Source: Crenobacter caeni (GTDB taxonomy: Bacteria; Pseudomonadota; Gammaproteobacteria; Burkholderiales; Chromobacteriaceae). From it: DNA of 64,000 nt. A model generated the notes under the pieces. It ran no database searches and was not told where the DNA came from. It worked only from the letters and a program-made list of their open reading frames with translations. Every line of letters starts with the position of its first letter. The first letter of the stretch is position 1. The DNA lies in the NCBI RefSeq assembly GCF_010435965.1, contig NZ_JAAGAA010000015.1, positions 48,021 through 112,020 of the forward strand, in the 5' to 3' direction. Below are positions 27,677-36,139 of this stretch, one piece after another. The position numbers and the translations under genes were made by a program.

Positions 27677-28342
27677 CTAGCTGGCAATGTCCTGCCCTTG
27701 CTCCAACACGGCCTCGCCATGGTGAAGCACATTCATCGCCCCCACCAGATCAGCATTTTCCTCGAAGCTGCATTCAACACAGCAAAACCGCGCTTGCATC
27801 TGACGATTCAGTTTCGAGACATGGCCGCAGGCCGGGCAAGTCTGACTGATGTGGTGCGGCGGCACCGTGATCAGGTGCCCTCCGCGCCAAGCCAGCTTGT
27901 AGTCCAACTGGCGCCTGAACTCGAACCAGCCCTGATCGAGGATCACCTTGTTCAGGCCGGATTTTGCCCGCTCGTGCCTACCCAGTTGTTCGGCATCGCC
28001 CGCCACAGACTTCGACATAGCCCACAGCTTCAGGTCTTTGATACAGACAATCACGCGGTTTTGGTTGATTGTGGTCGTGGCCTGGAGCAGGAAGTCTTTG
28101 CGGACGTTGCCGATGTGGGCATGATGCAACTGGACGCGGGCTTTCGCCTTCTTCCAGTTGTTCGAGAATTTAGTTTTCCGACTCAACGCCTGCTGCGCCT
28201 TGCGTCGCATGGCCTGATGCCGTTTGAAGCTGTTAGCCGGGGCGATAAAGCCGCCATTGCTCAAGGTGGCGAAGCGGGCGATCTCCAGGCCAATACCGAC
28301 AATACAATGACCACAATACCGACTTGCCGGAAGACGACGCAA
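27677..28342 (-). pseudogene. tnpB: Degenerate TnpB (IS200/IS605), N-terminus missing
   Basis: About 221 residues of the RuvC and zinc-ribbon half of TnpB remain, including FRRQLDYKLAWRGGHLI, CPACGHVSK, CCVECSFEENADLVGAMN. The N-terminal wedge and helical part is absent. The first RuvC motif reads VGIGLEIARFATLSNG, where the usual GID Asp is Gly, and the second reads CIKDLKLW, where the usual Glu is Lys; the third Asp (NADLVGA) remains. It is therefore very likely nuclease-dead, whether decayed or repurposed. Confidence 0.8.
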
Positions 28343-28800
28343 GGGTGCTTCTTAATCAAAGGACGCCCGCGTCGCCCGCACTCTTGACATTGGGCTGAAC
28401 ATCGAGGTTTGTCGCGCACCTCGGTCACCGTAGCCCATGGCTCGCGTTTTTTTGATAGTACCAAGGATCAGCGCAGAGTGTTCGGGGGGGGGGGCGATCC
28501 AGTCTTCAAACAGGCCACGCTAAACTTGAGCGCAGCCCTGAATAAGCGCGGTTTCACCTACGAAAAACTTGCGCCCATGCACTTTAACCATCTCAGTTTC
28601 GGCGCGGCGTGTCTCTACGTCATCACTGATCGCGATCAGCCCGTTGCCGTAGCCGCTTGGCGGCGGCTACACAGAGGCCGCCTTCACCGCACTGTGGCCA
28701 ACGTCCAAACCGAAAACCGACTAATGTTCATCTTCGCACCTCTTCACTTTTAGGGTCAGGGCGACGCTCTCCGCCGCCTCTCCGTCATTTCCAACTTACA
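28343..28800. other. Region without a convincing gene; G11 homopolymer
   Basis: No supported gene. A run of eleven G at 28484-28494 interrupts an open frame whose product (VFKQATLNLSAALNKRGFTY) I cannot place. It may be the remains of a disrupted gene near the IS605 element. Confidence 0.4.
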
Positions 28801-28802
28801 TT

Positions 28803-28848
28803 GTGCATCATGCATCTGTGCATCTTGCACCGGTGCATCTTGCGCTGG
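28803..28848 (+). repeat. Iteron cluster A: three 15-bp direct repeats
   Basis: GTGCATC(A/T)TGC starts at 28803, 28818 and 28833, exactly 15 bases apart. The last unit extends to GTGCATCTTGCGCTGG (28833-28848), of which the reverse complement recurs in cluster B. Exact spacing near 1.5 helical turns fits an iteron-type binding site. Confidence 0.8.
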
Positions 28849-29281
28849 ATTTAAAGGTATTTATTCACGCTTCGCTCATGCGACTAATACTTACAATAAA
28901 AATATTATTTTCATTGCGGTATTGAGTCGACCCAACCCACTTCACCACGCTTGGCTCGTCGTTTTTTCGACTCGATCAGGATGCAGAACTTGGCCAGTTT
29001 CGACACCCTAGTAGCCCCCCGACATCGGAAGTGTGCCGACACCCTAGTAGCCCCCCCGTAACCCCATTAACTTTATTTATGCGTGAAGCCCCCCCTTACC
29101 TCGATCGTCAGGACACTTCGGAAAACGGCGTTATCACCTTTGCCGACACCTACCGCGCCCCGTTTTTTCCGGCCTCGAAACAAGAGTGTGAAGCCGCGCT
29201 CGCACCACCCAACCAGCCAGCAAGGAACGACATCGCGGAAGGTCACACATCACTGAATGCCCCGACCCAATGGAGGACTGC
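28849..29281. other. AT-rich segment and direct repeats between iteron clusters
   Basis: Between the two iteron clusters, 28850-28930 is AT-rich (AATAAAAATATTATTTTCATT), and two identical 20-mers, CGACACCCTAGTAGCCCCCC, lie at 29001 and 29037, 36 bases apart, with a weaker copy, GCCGACACCTACCGCGCCCC, near 29143. No gene is supported. The layout resembles a replication origin. Confidence 0.6.
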
Positions 29282-29321
29282 GCAGATGCACAAGTGCAAG
29301 ATGCACCAGCGCAAGATGCAC
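29282..29321 (-). repeat. Iteron cluster B: three 15-bp repeats in inverse orientation
   Basis: GCAAGATGCAC ends at 29306 and 29321, and a shorter GCAGATGCAC ends at 29291, again in 15-base steps. CCAGCGCAAGATGCAC (29306-29321) is the exact reverse complement of the last unit of cluster A. The clusters thus face each other across about 450 bp. Confidence 0.78.
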
Positions 29322-29700
29322 AGGTGCATGACTGTGCATTGCTGGGTCGGCAGGCAGACCCAGATAGCTACCTACCACCCGATAACCGCGCTGCACCGGA
29401 AGCAACCTTGCCCATGGTTGGCGGCGACGAGGACTGGCCGATGGCCGATGACAGGACACGACGGGAAGACGCCTGCCCAAGGGTGGCACGATGACAGGCT
29501 GGCTGCCGGCCGGATGACGGGTCGAGGAGGAAGCCTGCCGCCCAAGGGTTCCAAGACGGAGACGCTGGCCGCCGACGACGAACAGGCCAAGCAGGAAGAT
29601 GGATGCCCATGCCGGCACGACGGCGAGGGTGTGATTTTTGATAGCGCGTGGAGATGGAAGCGGACAGCCCATCGAGCGCAATGCACGACAGGAGACAGAC
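29322..29700. other. Spacer region before the 198-aa gene
   Basis: Open frames here overlap on both strands and have biased composition without recognisable domains. I see no supported gene. One more GTGCAT-type motif lies at 29323-29340. Confidence 0.4.
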
Positions 29701-30297
29701 ATGAACAACGGCGCACTGAGCATGTTGCCGGAGACGAGCACCCCCAGCTCAATCGGGCGGGACCACTTCACCTGGATGGAGAACCGCATGGAGGAGCGGC
29801 TGCAGCGAATACGCACGGCCCATGCGATGCTGGTGAACGTGGATCTGCTCATCGACCTCGCGGGCAAGATCCTCGAGATCTCGCAACCGCCCATGGAGGG
29901 GAAGCTCGGCCTGCGGTGGTGGGTCAAGAACGAAGGGCGGCGCACGCCAACCCTAGTCCGCTGGGAGAAAGGCAAGTCGAAGCGGTTTAAGCCCATTGCC
30001 ATCCCTGTAGCTGGTTGCGAGCGGCGGGTGAAGACGCGGGAGGCATTCGAGCCTGGCGCCCCCCTGACGCTGGCGACGATGGGCATTCTGGCCAAGCTGC
30101 TCAAAATGCACGAGAGCCTGCAGAAGACCCAGCTCAACTTCGAGCGCTCCGTGATCCCGCAGATCGAGGAGTTCGGCCCATTGCTGGCAGACCAGCTCAA
30201 CACGCTCGAGGGGCTGGAGCGGGACGCCCATGCACGACTCGCCATGTACGCAAAGATCCCGCCCATGACCACGGACACAGCCGAAGACTTCGAGTGA
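29701..30297 (+). CDS. Unknown plasmid-type protein, 198 aa
   Basis: I do not recognise the family. The ATG at 29701 is preceded by AGGAG at good spacing. The protein is mostly helical, with RMEERLQRIRTAHAMLVNVD near the N-terminus, a basic middle (LVRWEKGKSKRFKP) and a C-terminal helix region (LAKLLKMHESLQKTQLNFE). No signal peptide or membrane segment is visible. It lies between an origin-like iteron region and a 58-bp repeat array, so a plasmid maintenance role is possible but unproven. Confidence 0.65.
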   Translation: MNNGALSMLPETSTPSSIGRDHFTWMENRMEERLQRIRTAHAMLVNVDLLIDLAGKILEISQPPMEGKLGLRWWVKNEGRRTPTLVRWEKGKSKRFKPIAIPVAGCERRVKTREAFEPGAPLTLATMGILAKLLKMHESLQKTQLNFERSVIPQIEEFGPLLADQLNTLEGLERDAHARLAMYAKIPPMTTDTAEDFE

Positions 30298-30341
30298 GCA
30301 GACTGGCCGGCACAGCGCTGGCCGCCCATGTCTTCCCCCGT

Positions 30342-30618
30342 CCAACCTTGCCGAGCACGCTCGGCTTAACAGTTCGTGACGCGCCCCGTTCCCCTGTCGA
30401 CCAACCTTGTCGATCAAGCTGGCTTAACAGTTCGTGACATCCCCGTTCGATCATCGACCAACCTTGTCGACCACACCGGCTTAACAGTTCGTGACACACC
30501 CCGTTCGACCAAGCCACAACCTTGCCAACCAAGCTGGCTTAACAGTTCGTGTCGGTCGTGCCATCCCCGTTCGCACGCTCCCAACCTTGCACCGCCGACT
30601 GACGTAACAGTTCGTGAC
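30342..30618. repeat. Five-copy 58-bp tandem repeat array
   Basis: Each unit has CCAACCTTG(T/C)CGA, a variable stretch, GGCTTAACAGTTCGTGAC and CCCCGTTCG. The TTAACAGTTCGTGAC core starts at 30366, 30424, 30481, 30539 and (as GTAACAG...) 30604; the steps are 58, 57, 58 and 65. The first unit has a small GCCGAG/CTCGGC hairpin. It fills the gap before the gene at 30724, so it could be a regulatory, partition or replication site. Confidence 0.85.
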
Positions 30619-30723
30619 GCGCCATCGCCTGCAACTTCCTCGCCAGCGCCCGCCATGAACCCCGCCCATGCGGCATGCGCCGCAATAGGTGATATGCTAT
30701 GAACGTATCAATGAGGATTTGCC

Positions 30724-31458
30724 ATGCCCACCCCATCGCTCATCGAGCGCGTCGCCGAATATCACCAACTGTCTAGCGCAGCGGTGGAAGACCTATGCGA
30801 GCGCTTCCCCGCGGCCGACATCACGGACTTGCGACAGCCATCCCCTTTCCAGCCGGAAGGGAAAGACGGCCAGTCCTCCAAGCTGCTGCTCCGGCTGCCG
30901 AGCGCCGCACGCGCTAGCGCGAGCCAGTGGGTGCAACAGCTCGACTCCTTCGCCCAGGGCGTCCTGGCCGAGTTCAAGCTCGAGGAGCTGCGCGCCATCC
31001 GACCGCCGACGCTTCACCTCGACGTGCTCCACTCGTCGATCAACTTCAACGTGGCAACGTCCGTCGAGAAGATCGACCTCATCGAACTGGTGAACCTGCT
31101 CAGCGAGTGCCGGCGAGCCCTTCCCAGCTTGTCGCCTGAAGACCAGGTACGCGTGACCGCCGAGCTGAAGGCCGTGAACGCGGCAGACCCGACAACGCTT
31201 CGGTTCATCCGCACGAGTGGCACGGCGTATGTCCTGCGGTCGATCACCATCGACGACCAGTCCCTTCGCTCGAACGTGAACCACCTGGTCGTTCTGGTTG
31301 GCGCGGGTGACGCGCTGCCTGAAGTGTTCTGGGGACGACCACGCCGACGTCGCAACGACATCAAGACCAGGATTCCCCTGCTTAGCTGGCCTGGTGGCTA
31401 CTACGTCGACGATGGCAAACGACGGAACGTCGCACCCCGTCAGATTCACCAGCTCTGA
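30724..31458 (+). CDS. Unknown protein, 244 aa
   Basis: Not recognised. The ATG at 30724 has AGGA six bases upstream. The product starts MPTPSLIERVAEYHQLSSAA, has a hydrophilic helical middle and an RRRRNDIK basic stretch near the C-terminus, and contains no visible signal peptide. The 58-bp array lies immediately upstream and could control it. Base composition matches the neighbouring plasmid-like genes. Confidence 0.62.
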   Translation: MPTPSLIERVAEYHQLSSAAVEDLCERFPAADITDLRQPSPFQPEGKDGQSSKLLLRLPSAARASASQWVQQLDSFAQGVLAEFKLEELRAIRPPTLHLDVLHSSINFNVATSVEKIDLIELVNLLSECRRALPSLSPEDQVRVTAELKAVNAADPTTLRFIRTSGTAYVLRSITIDDQSLRSNVNHLVVLVGAGDALPEVFWGRPRRRRNDIKTRIPLLSWPGGYYVDDGKRRNVAPRQIHQL

Positions 31459-32059
31459 GCCTGCACCTGGTCGGCGACCAGACCAGTATTCGCGGTAGAT
31501 GATAGGCTTTTCCCCTATCTTTTATTGAAAGCGCTTTCGCCGCCAACGAGCGGCGCGCTGTCGGCTCACTGACCTTGAGCCGAGAGTCGCTCAAGGGGCA
31601 GACCGGCCGCTGGCGCGGCCCGCAGCCCGCAGGGTGAGGACACGGGCGGACGGCTGCGCGAAGCCTTGCCCTTGACCGACGACGGCGACCCCAAGCCTCT
31701 GCGTCTGGATGCAGGGAGGGGGGTTCTCCCTGCAATCCTGACGCTCAAGCGGGCGACGCTTGCGGCGTGCGGGGCCGCCCCCGCATGAAACATCCCGCGC
31801 AGCGAAACATTTTCCAATTATCCGAACACCATGCATACGCAGTGTGGCAAGCTTGCTCAACACGACCAAACCTGCAAGCTTTCGCACAGATATTGCCAAC
31901 ATCTGATATTCACAATTTCTGTTGAAAACCCGGCCGCGACGGCGCCGGCCACCCTCGCAACCCTTGCCCTGCCTGCCTTGCGCGTGCCGCCTGTTTTTTA
32001 GGCAAACTGGCGGCCAGGTGTACCAATGCCGCCGCCCCATTGCACGGTGGCGTTCACTG
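31459..32059. other. Non-coding or unassigned 600-bp stretch before umuDC
   Basis: Open frames on the minus strand lack recognisable domains and ribosome sites, and composition changes halfway. I see GC-rich inverted segments (GCGGCCCGCAGCCCGCAGGG near 31615) but no supported gene. It could be a decayed region. Confidence 0.45.
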
Positions 32060-32098
32060 CGGCACACTTGAATAGTGCTTCTTTAATCAAGTGTGCCG
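32060..32098 (+). promoter_or_regulatory. 12-bp inverted repeat immediately before umuD
   Basis: CGGCACACTTGA and TCAAGTGTGCCG, perfect 12-bp arms with 15 bases between, end 2 bases before the umuD ATG. There is no CTGT-N8-ACAG LexA box visible nearby. It may be an operator for a different repressor or an mRNA hairpin that covers the start. Confidence 0.65.
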
Positions 32099-32100
32099 TG

Positions 32101-32547
32101 ATGACACAGTCCCTGCACCCCGTCGCCCTTGCGCCGGCCGCCGCCACTACCACGCTGATGCTCGCGCGCGTGCAGGCAGGCTTCCCGTCACCGGCGGCCA
32201 GCTACGCCGCCGGCGCGCTCGACTTCAACCAGTATCTGGTCGCCCACCCGCCGGCGACCTTCGCGCTGTACGCGGCGGGCGACTCGATGAGCGACGCCGG
32301 CATCGACGACGGCGACCTCCTGGTAGTCGACCGCGCGCGCGAGGCGGCCAGCGGCGACATCGTGATCGTGCAACTCGCCACCGAATTCACCGTCAAGCGC
32401 CTGCGCAAGACGCCGGCCGGCCTCGAGCTGCATCCGGAAAACGCGCGGGTGCCCTACCCGGTGCTGCGCCCGGGCGGCGACGAGGAGTGGCGGCTCATCG
32501 GCGTGGTCACTTTCATCGTCAAGCACGCATGCCCACGTTCGCGCTGA
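32101..32547 (+). CDS. umuD: UmuD-like protein, S24 peptidase
   Basis: A 148-residue UmuD/RulA/MucA homologue that self-cleaves when RecA is activated and then supports DNA polymerase V. The cleavage region reads [10 protein letters not shown], the nucleophile is the Ser of AAGDSM, and the general base is the Lys of [11 protein letters not shown] 32101 follows the inverted repeat directly. The end overlaps umuC by 19 bases, as usual for the pair. Plasmid-borne copies of umuDC are common (mucAB, rulAB), consistent with the context. Confidence 0.95.
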   Translation: MTQSLHPVALAPAAATTTLMLARVQAGFPSPAASYAAGALDFNQYLVAHPPATFALYAAGDSMSDAGIDDGDLLVVDRAREAASGDIVIVQLATEFTVKRLRKTPAGLELHPENARVPYPVLRPGGDEEWRLIGVVTFIVKHACPRSR

Positions 32548-33827
32548 TCGACGGCAACAGCTTCTACGCAAGCTGCGAGCGGGTGTTCCGGCCGGACCTG
32601 GCCAAAACGCCTATTGTGGTGCTCTCCAACAACGACGGCTGCGTGGTGACCCGCACCCGCGAAGCGAAGGCGCTCGGCATCCGGATGGGCGAGCCGTATT
32701 TCGAGGTCGCGCATCTGGAACGCAAGGGGCTGCTGACGGTGTTCTCCAGCAACTACGAGCTGTACGCCGACATGAGCCGGCGCATGATGGACACCATCGG
32801 CTCGCTGGTGCCGCGCTTCGAGGTGTACTCGATCGACGAGTGCTTCGCCGACCTGACCGGCCTGCCGGACGACCCCACCGGCCTTGGCCAACGCATCCGC
32901 GCGCGCGTCGAGCAGTGGGTCGGGATCCCCACCTGCGTCGGCGTCGGCCCGAGCAAGACACTGGCCAAGTTCTGCAACCATCTGGCCAAGCGGCACGGCA
33001 GGCTTGCCGGCGTGCTCGACTGGGGCAGCCTATCCCCGGAACGCCAGACCAAGGCACTGGCGAGCGAGCCGGCGGCCGAGGTGTGGGGGATCGGGCGCAG
33101 GCTCGCCGGGCAACTGGCAGACATGGGCGTGGACAGCGCACTGGACCTTGCCCGCGCCGACCCCGCGCTGATCCGCCGCCGCTTCGGCGTGGTGGTGGAA
33201 AGGGTGGTGCGTGAGCTACAAGGCATTTCTTGCCTCACGCTGGAGGACGTCACGCCGCCGCGCCAGCAACTGGTGCGCAGCCGCAGCTTCGGCACGCGGC
33301 TTGACGAGCGCGACGCACTGGCCGCCGCCCTCGCCCACCACACCGCGCAGGCGGCGGCCGATCTGCGCGCGCAAGGCAGCGTCGCCGGCCTGATTGGCGT
33401 GCAACTGCACACCCACCGCTTCCGCGAGCAGGACGCGCAGTATCACGCCTGCGACTGGCAGGCGCTGCCGGTGGCAAGCTGCGACACGCTGGCGCTGACC
33501 CGCGCGGCGCTCGCGCTGCTAGACACGCTGTACAGGAAGGGTTTTGCGTACAAGAAGGTCGGCGTAATGCTGAGCGAGCTGCAAACGGGCGCCGCACGGC
33601 AGGCCGACTGGCTCGCGCCGGAAACCGCCCCCGCGCGCCTGGCGCTGTTGGGCGCGCTCGACACCGTCAACCACCGCTACGGGCGCGGCACGCTCAGGCT
33701 GGGCATCGAAGCGATCGGCCACGGCTGGCAGATGCGCCGCGACAAGGCGAGCCCGTGCTACACCACCCGCTTCGCAGAACTACCGCGCACGAAATCACCT
33801 AAATCGGTTGTCCAGTGTCTGTCGTAA
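32529..33827 (+). CDS. umuC: UmuC-like Y-family DNA polymerase V subunit
   Basis: A 432-residue Y-family translesion polymerase. The N-terminal [16 protein letters not shown] holds the first catalytic Asp, YSIDECF holds the Asp-Glu pair, and [19 protein letters not shown] is the conserved finger/palm segment. The C-terminal little-finger region ends in the UmuC-specific tail ([13 protein letters not shown]). The start inside umuD ensures coupled translation. All catalytic acids are present. Confidence 0.96.
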   Translation: MPTFALIDGNSFYASCERVFRPDLAKTPIVVLSNNDGCVVTRTREAKALGIRMGEPYFEVAHLERKGLLTVFSSNYELYADMSRRMMDTIGSLVPRFEVYSIDECFADLTGLPDDPTGLGQRIRARVEQWVGIPTCVGVGPSKTLAKFCNHLAKRHGRLAGVLDWGSLSPERQTKALASEPAAEVWGIGRRLAGQLADMGVDSALDLARADPALIRRRFGVVVERVVRELQGISCLTLEDVTPPRQQLVRSRSFGTRLDERDALAAALAHHTAQAAADLRAQGSVAGLIGVQLHTHRFREQDAQYHACDWQALPVASCDTLALTRAALALLDTLYRKGFAYKKVGVMLSELQTGAARQADWLAPETAPARLALLGALDTVNHRYGRGTLRLGIEAIGHGWQMRRDKASPCYTTRFAELPRTKSPKSVVQCLS

Positions 33828-33838
33828 CGTGCGCTCGA

Positions 33839-33872
33839 CAGAGTTTTTTCAGGAAAAAAATCCAAAACTCTG
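33839..33872. terminator. Inverted repeat after umuC
   Basis: CAGAGTTTT and AAAACTCTG, 9-bp arms around a 16-base A-rich loop, begin 12 bases after the umuC stop. It could end umuDC transcription, although there is no clear T tract after it. Confidence 0.4.
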
Positions 33873-33956
33873 CCCATCAAGACGCAACATTGTCTGTTTT
33901 TTACCAAAAACAAACAAAATTCTGCATCAAACATACCAAAACATGACCGAATCCAA

Positions 33957-34004
33957 TTGACTAAGGATAGGTACTCAACATAAAGTCACCAGTATCTAAC
34001 CTAT
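33957..34004 (+). promoter_or_regulatory. Putative parAB promoter and operator
   Basis: TTGACT (33957-33962) and TAAAGT about 18 bases on resemble a promoter before parA. ATAGGT at 33967 and ACCTAT at 33999 form an inverted pair around it, a possible autoregulatory ParA site, since this ParA has an N-terminal HTH-like part. Confidence 0.45.
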
Positions 34005-34015
34005 GGTGTACTCAC

Positions 34016-35116
34016 ATGTCTTCTGACGGCACCCTCAACAATCTGAGCTTCAGCCCGAAATTCGTATCCGACCTGCTTGGAACGACGCCTGGCTACATCC
34101 GTAAACTGGAAGAAGATCTGGGTGTCGAAGTGGGCCGGGTAATGCGCGGCTCGGTCGAGGCGCGTTCCTACTCGCCAGACAATGTCTTTGAGTTGCAGTG
34201 GCGACGTCGAGCAAAGGGAGACCTCAAGGGGCTCTCCAGCCAGAAGATCATCACCGTTTTTGTCCGCAAGGGCGGCGTGGCAAAGACCACCTTGGCGGTC
34301 AACCTAGCCATCAACCTCCAGTTGCAGGGTTTGCGTGTCCTGTTGGTTGACAACGACCCTCAGGGCGATGCGACCTCGATGCTGGGCTACGACCCGGATC
34401 GCTCCCCCGAAGACCTCAAGGAAGAAGGCCTGTCCGCAGACCTTGGCATCACAGGCCACTGGGGCAACCTGCTGCCGCTCCCGAATTCGCGCAACGAAGC
34501 AATGACGCTAGACCAGCTGATCAAGTACCCCTTTGGTCAGTACGGGCCCCATCTGGTCCCGGCTTATGAAGCGTTGGAGGACATGAATACCAGCCTCAAT
34601 GCCTCGATGCATAGCGACTTGCGCTACAGCCTCTTCATCGCCAAGGCACGCAATGGTGAAATCCCGGGTGTCGACCTGTCGGTCTACGATGTGATCATTT
34701 TTGACAACTCGCCGTCGAGTGCTGCACTCAGCCGCAACGCGATGGTCGCTGCAGACATGCTGGTCTGCCCGATCCGTTTCGATAAGTTCTCTTTGCGCGC
34801 ACTGAGCCGCCTAGAAGACATGCTGGTCGAGTTCTCTGACGCTACCGGCCGTTCTCCCGACGTCGTGCCCGTGCCGACGATGTTCAGCCGGACCCGTCCG
34901 CGCATGCAGCGCAACTTGGCCACACTTGCCGAGCGATTCCCGAACCACATCACCGAACATCAGTTGCACCAGACCGAAGACTACAACAAGGCGCTGGATG
35001 AAAACGTGCCGATTGCTTTCTTCAAACAGGCGACGCCACTGAGCATCGAGGCGATGCGCTCGGTCAGCATGGAAATCCTCGGTCGACTGAAGGCACTCGA
35101 TGGAGGCAAGAAATGA
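34016..35116 (+). CDS. parA: ParA-type partition ATPase
   Basis: A 366-residue ParA with an N-terminal DNA-binding extension (FSPKFVSDLLGTTPGYIRKL), as in class Ia plasmid or secondary-replicon partition ATPases that also repress their operon. The deviant Walker A is RKGGVAKTTLAVNLA, where the usual second Gly before Lys is Ala; the pattern KGGxxKT still holds. Walker A' includes LLVDNDPQGDATS and the Walker B region is VIIFDNSPSS. It drives segregation with ParB on the nucleoid. parB overlaps it as ATGA. Confidence 0.95.
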   Translation: MSSDGTLNNLSFSPKFVSDLLGTTPGYIRKLEEDLGVEVGRVMRGSVEARSYSPDNVFELQWRRRAKGDLKGLSSQKIITVFVRKGGVAKTTLAVNLAINLQLQGLRVLLVDNDPQGDATSMLGYDPDRSPEDLKEEGLSADLGITGHWGNLLPLPNSRNEAMTLDQLIKYPFGQYGPHLVPAYEALEDMNTSLNASMHSDLRYSLFIAKARNGEIPGVDLSVYDVIIFDNSPSSAALSRNAMVAADMLVCPIRFDKFSLRALSRLEDMLVEFSDATGRSPDVVPVPTMFSRTRPRMQRNLATLAERFPNHITEHQLHQTEDYNKALDENVPIAFFKQATPLSIEAMRSVSMEILGRLKALDGGKK

Positions 35117-36111
35117 CCCGCGGCCGTCCCCTTGGCGTCGACCAGTTCCAGCGCGGACCTTCCCGCCTGCCTAAACCCAGCGGGTCCGTCTCGCTTGAAG
35201 ATCTGGTGCGAAACTTCGACGAGCAAGCGCCCTCCCCTGCTCCCGACTCGCCCGCCAAGCTGCCGACTCAGGGAGAATCGTTCGACATCCTGTCGATGGA
35301 GCTAATCGACGAACCGAAAGTCAGGCCGCGCTGGCATTACAGCACTACAGATGTTGAGCGGATGGCGCTGGACTTTCTGCGCGTTGGTGACGGCAATCCG
35401 CTCAACGGCCAGATCACACCGATCACTGTGTTTGCCAAACCTGATGGACGCTACGAAGTGATTGATGGATTGACCCGATTGAAAGCCATGCGCTCGATCC
35501 AGGTCACGGACACCATCAAGGCCGTCATCAAGCCTGCAATGAGCGCTGCGGACGCCTACCGGATGGGCTTCGATGCCAACGAAGCCCGCACCTCGATGTC
35601 TGACTACGACCGGGGCATGAGCTTCCATGCAGCACTCGAGCAAGGCGTGTTCGCGAGCCAGGATGAAATCGCGCAGTCGCTTGGCGTCAACAAATCCCTC
35701 ATTTCGATGGTTTTGAAGTTTTCCAAGCTTGACGTCAGCCTGCTGGAAATCATCGAGTCGAACAAGACGCTGTTTGGCAGCACTGCTGTCGACCGCATCC
35801 ACGCCCTGCAGGAACGTGCGGGGCTCGACAAGGCTAAATTCGCTGCAACCAAAATCACAGAAGGCTGGTCACAGCAGAAATTGCGCGAATACGCCACCAA
35901 GCAACTGGAGCATTCCAGCGGTAAAGGCCGCAAGCGGGCATCGTCCAATTCCCGTCCGATCGCCGGCGTTGGCAAGATCAAGTTCAACGACAAGGCTTTC
36001 AGCGTCGCACTGGACCTGACCAACCTCCCGGCAGACGGCATTGCACGCATGGCAGAAGAAGTCGAACGCGTATTGCTCAACCACCTCAGTCAGATGAGAG
36101 ACACGGATTGA
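35113..36111 (+). CDS. parB: ParB-type centromere-binding protein
   Basis: A 332-residue ParB/Spo0J-family protein. The ParB N-terminal domain is present (NGQITPITVFAKPDGRYEVI, DGLTRLKA) and is followed by an HTH (ASQDEIAQSLGVNKSLISMVLKF) and a C-terminal dimerisation region. It should bind the palindromic sites that begin only about 30 bases after its stop. It is translated from an ATGA overlap with parA. Confidence 0.95.
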   Translation: MTRGRPLGVDQFQRGPSRLPKPSGSVSLEDLVRNFDEQAPSPAPDSPAKLPTQGESFDILSMELIDEPKVRPRWHYSTTDVERMALDFLRVGDGNPLNGQITPITVFAKPDGRYEVIDGLTRLKAMRSIQVTDTIKAVIKPAMSAADAYRMGFDANEARTSMSDYDRGMSFHAALEQGVFASQDEIAQSLGVNKSLISMVLKFSKLDVSLLEIIESNKTLFGSTAVDRIHALQERAGLDKAKFAATKITEGWSQQKLREYATKQLEHSSGKGRKRASSNSRPIAGVGKIKFNDKAFSVALDLTNLPADGIARMAEEVERVLLNHLSQMRDTD

Positions 36112-36139
36112 GGTCCGCATTGGAAACATGCGCCTATCA

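Noticed and set aside
28409..28753. 114-codon frame crossing the G11 run
   Set aside because: The frame depends on the homopolymer length, and the product resembles nothing I know.
29250..30329. 359-codon minus-strand frame across the unknown plus-strand gene
   Set aside because: Biased composition without a ribosome site; the plus-strand 29701 gene has AGGAG and better coding character.
30342..30618. Idea that the 58-bp array is a second CRISPR
   Set aside because: The conserved parts are split and longer than the variable parts, copies are degenerate, and no hairpin repeat or cas genes are linked.
31591..32067. 158-codon minus-strand frame before umuD
   Set aside because: No ribosome site, Arg-rich shadow-like composition, and it would run through the umuD operator.
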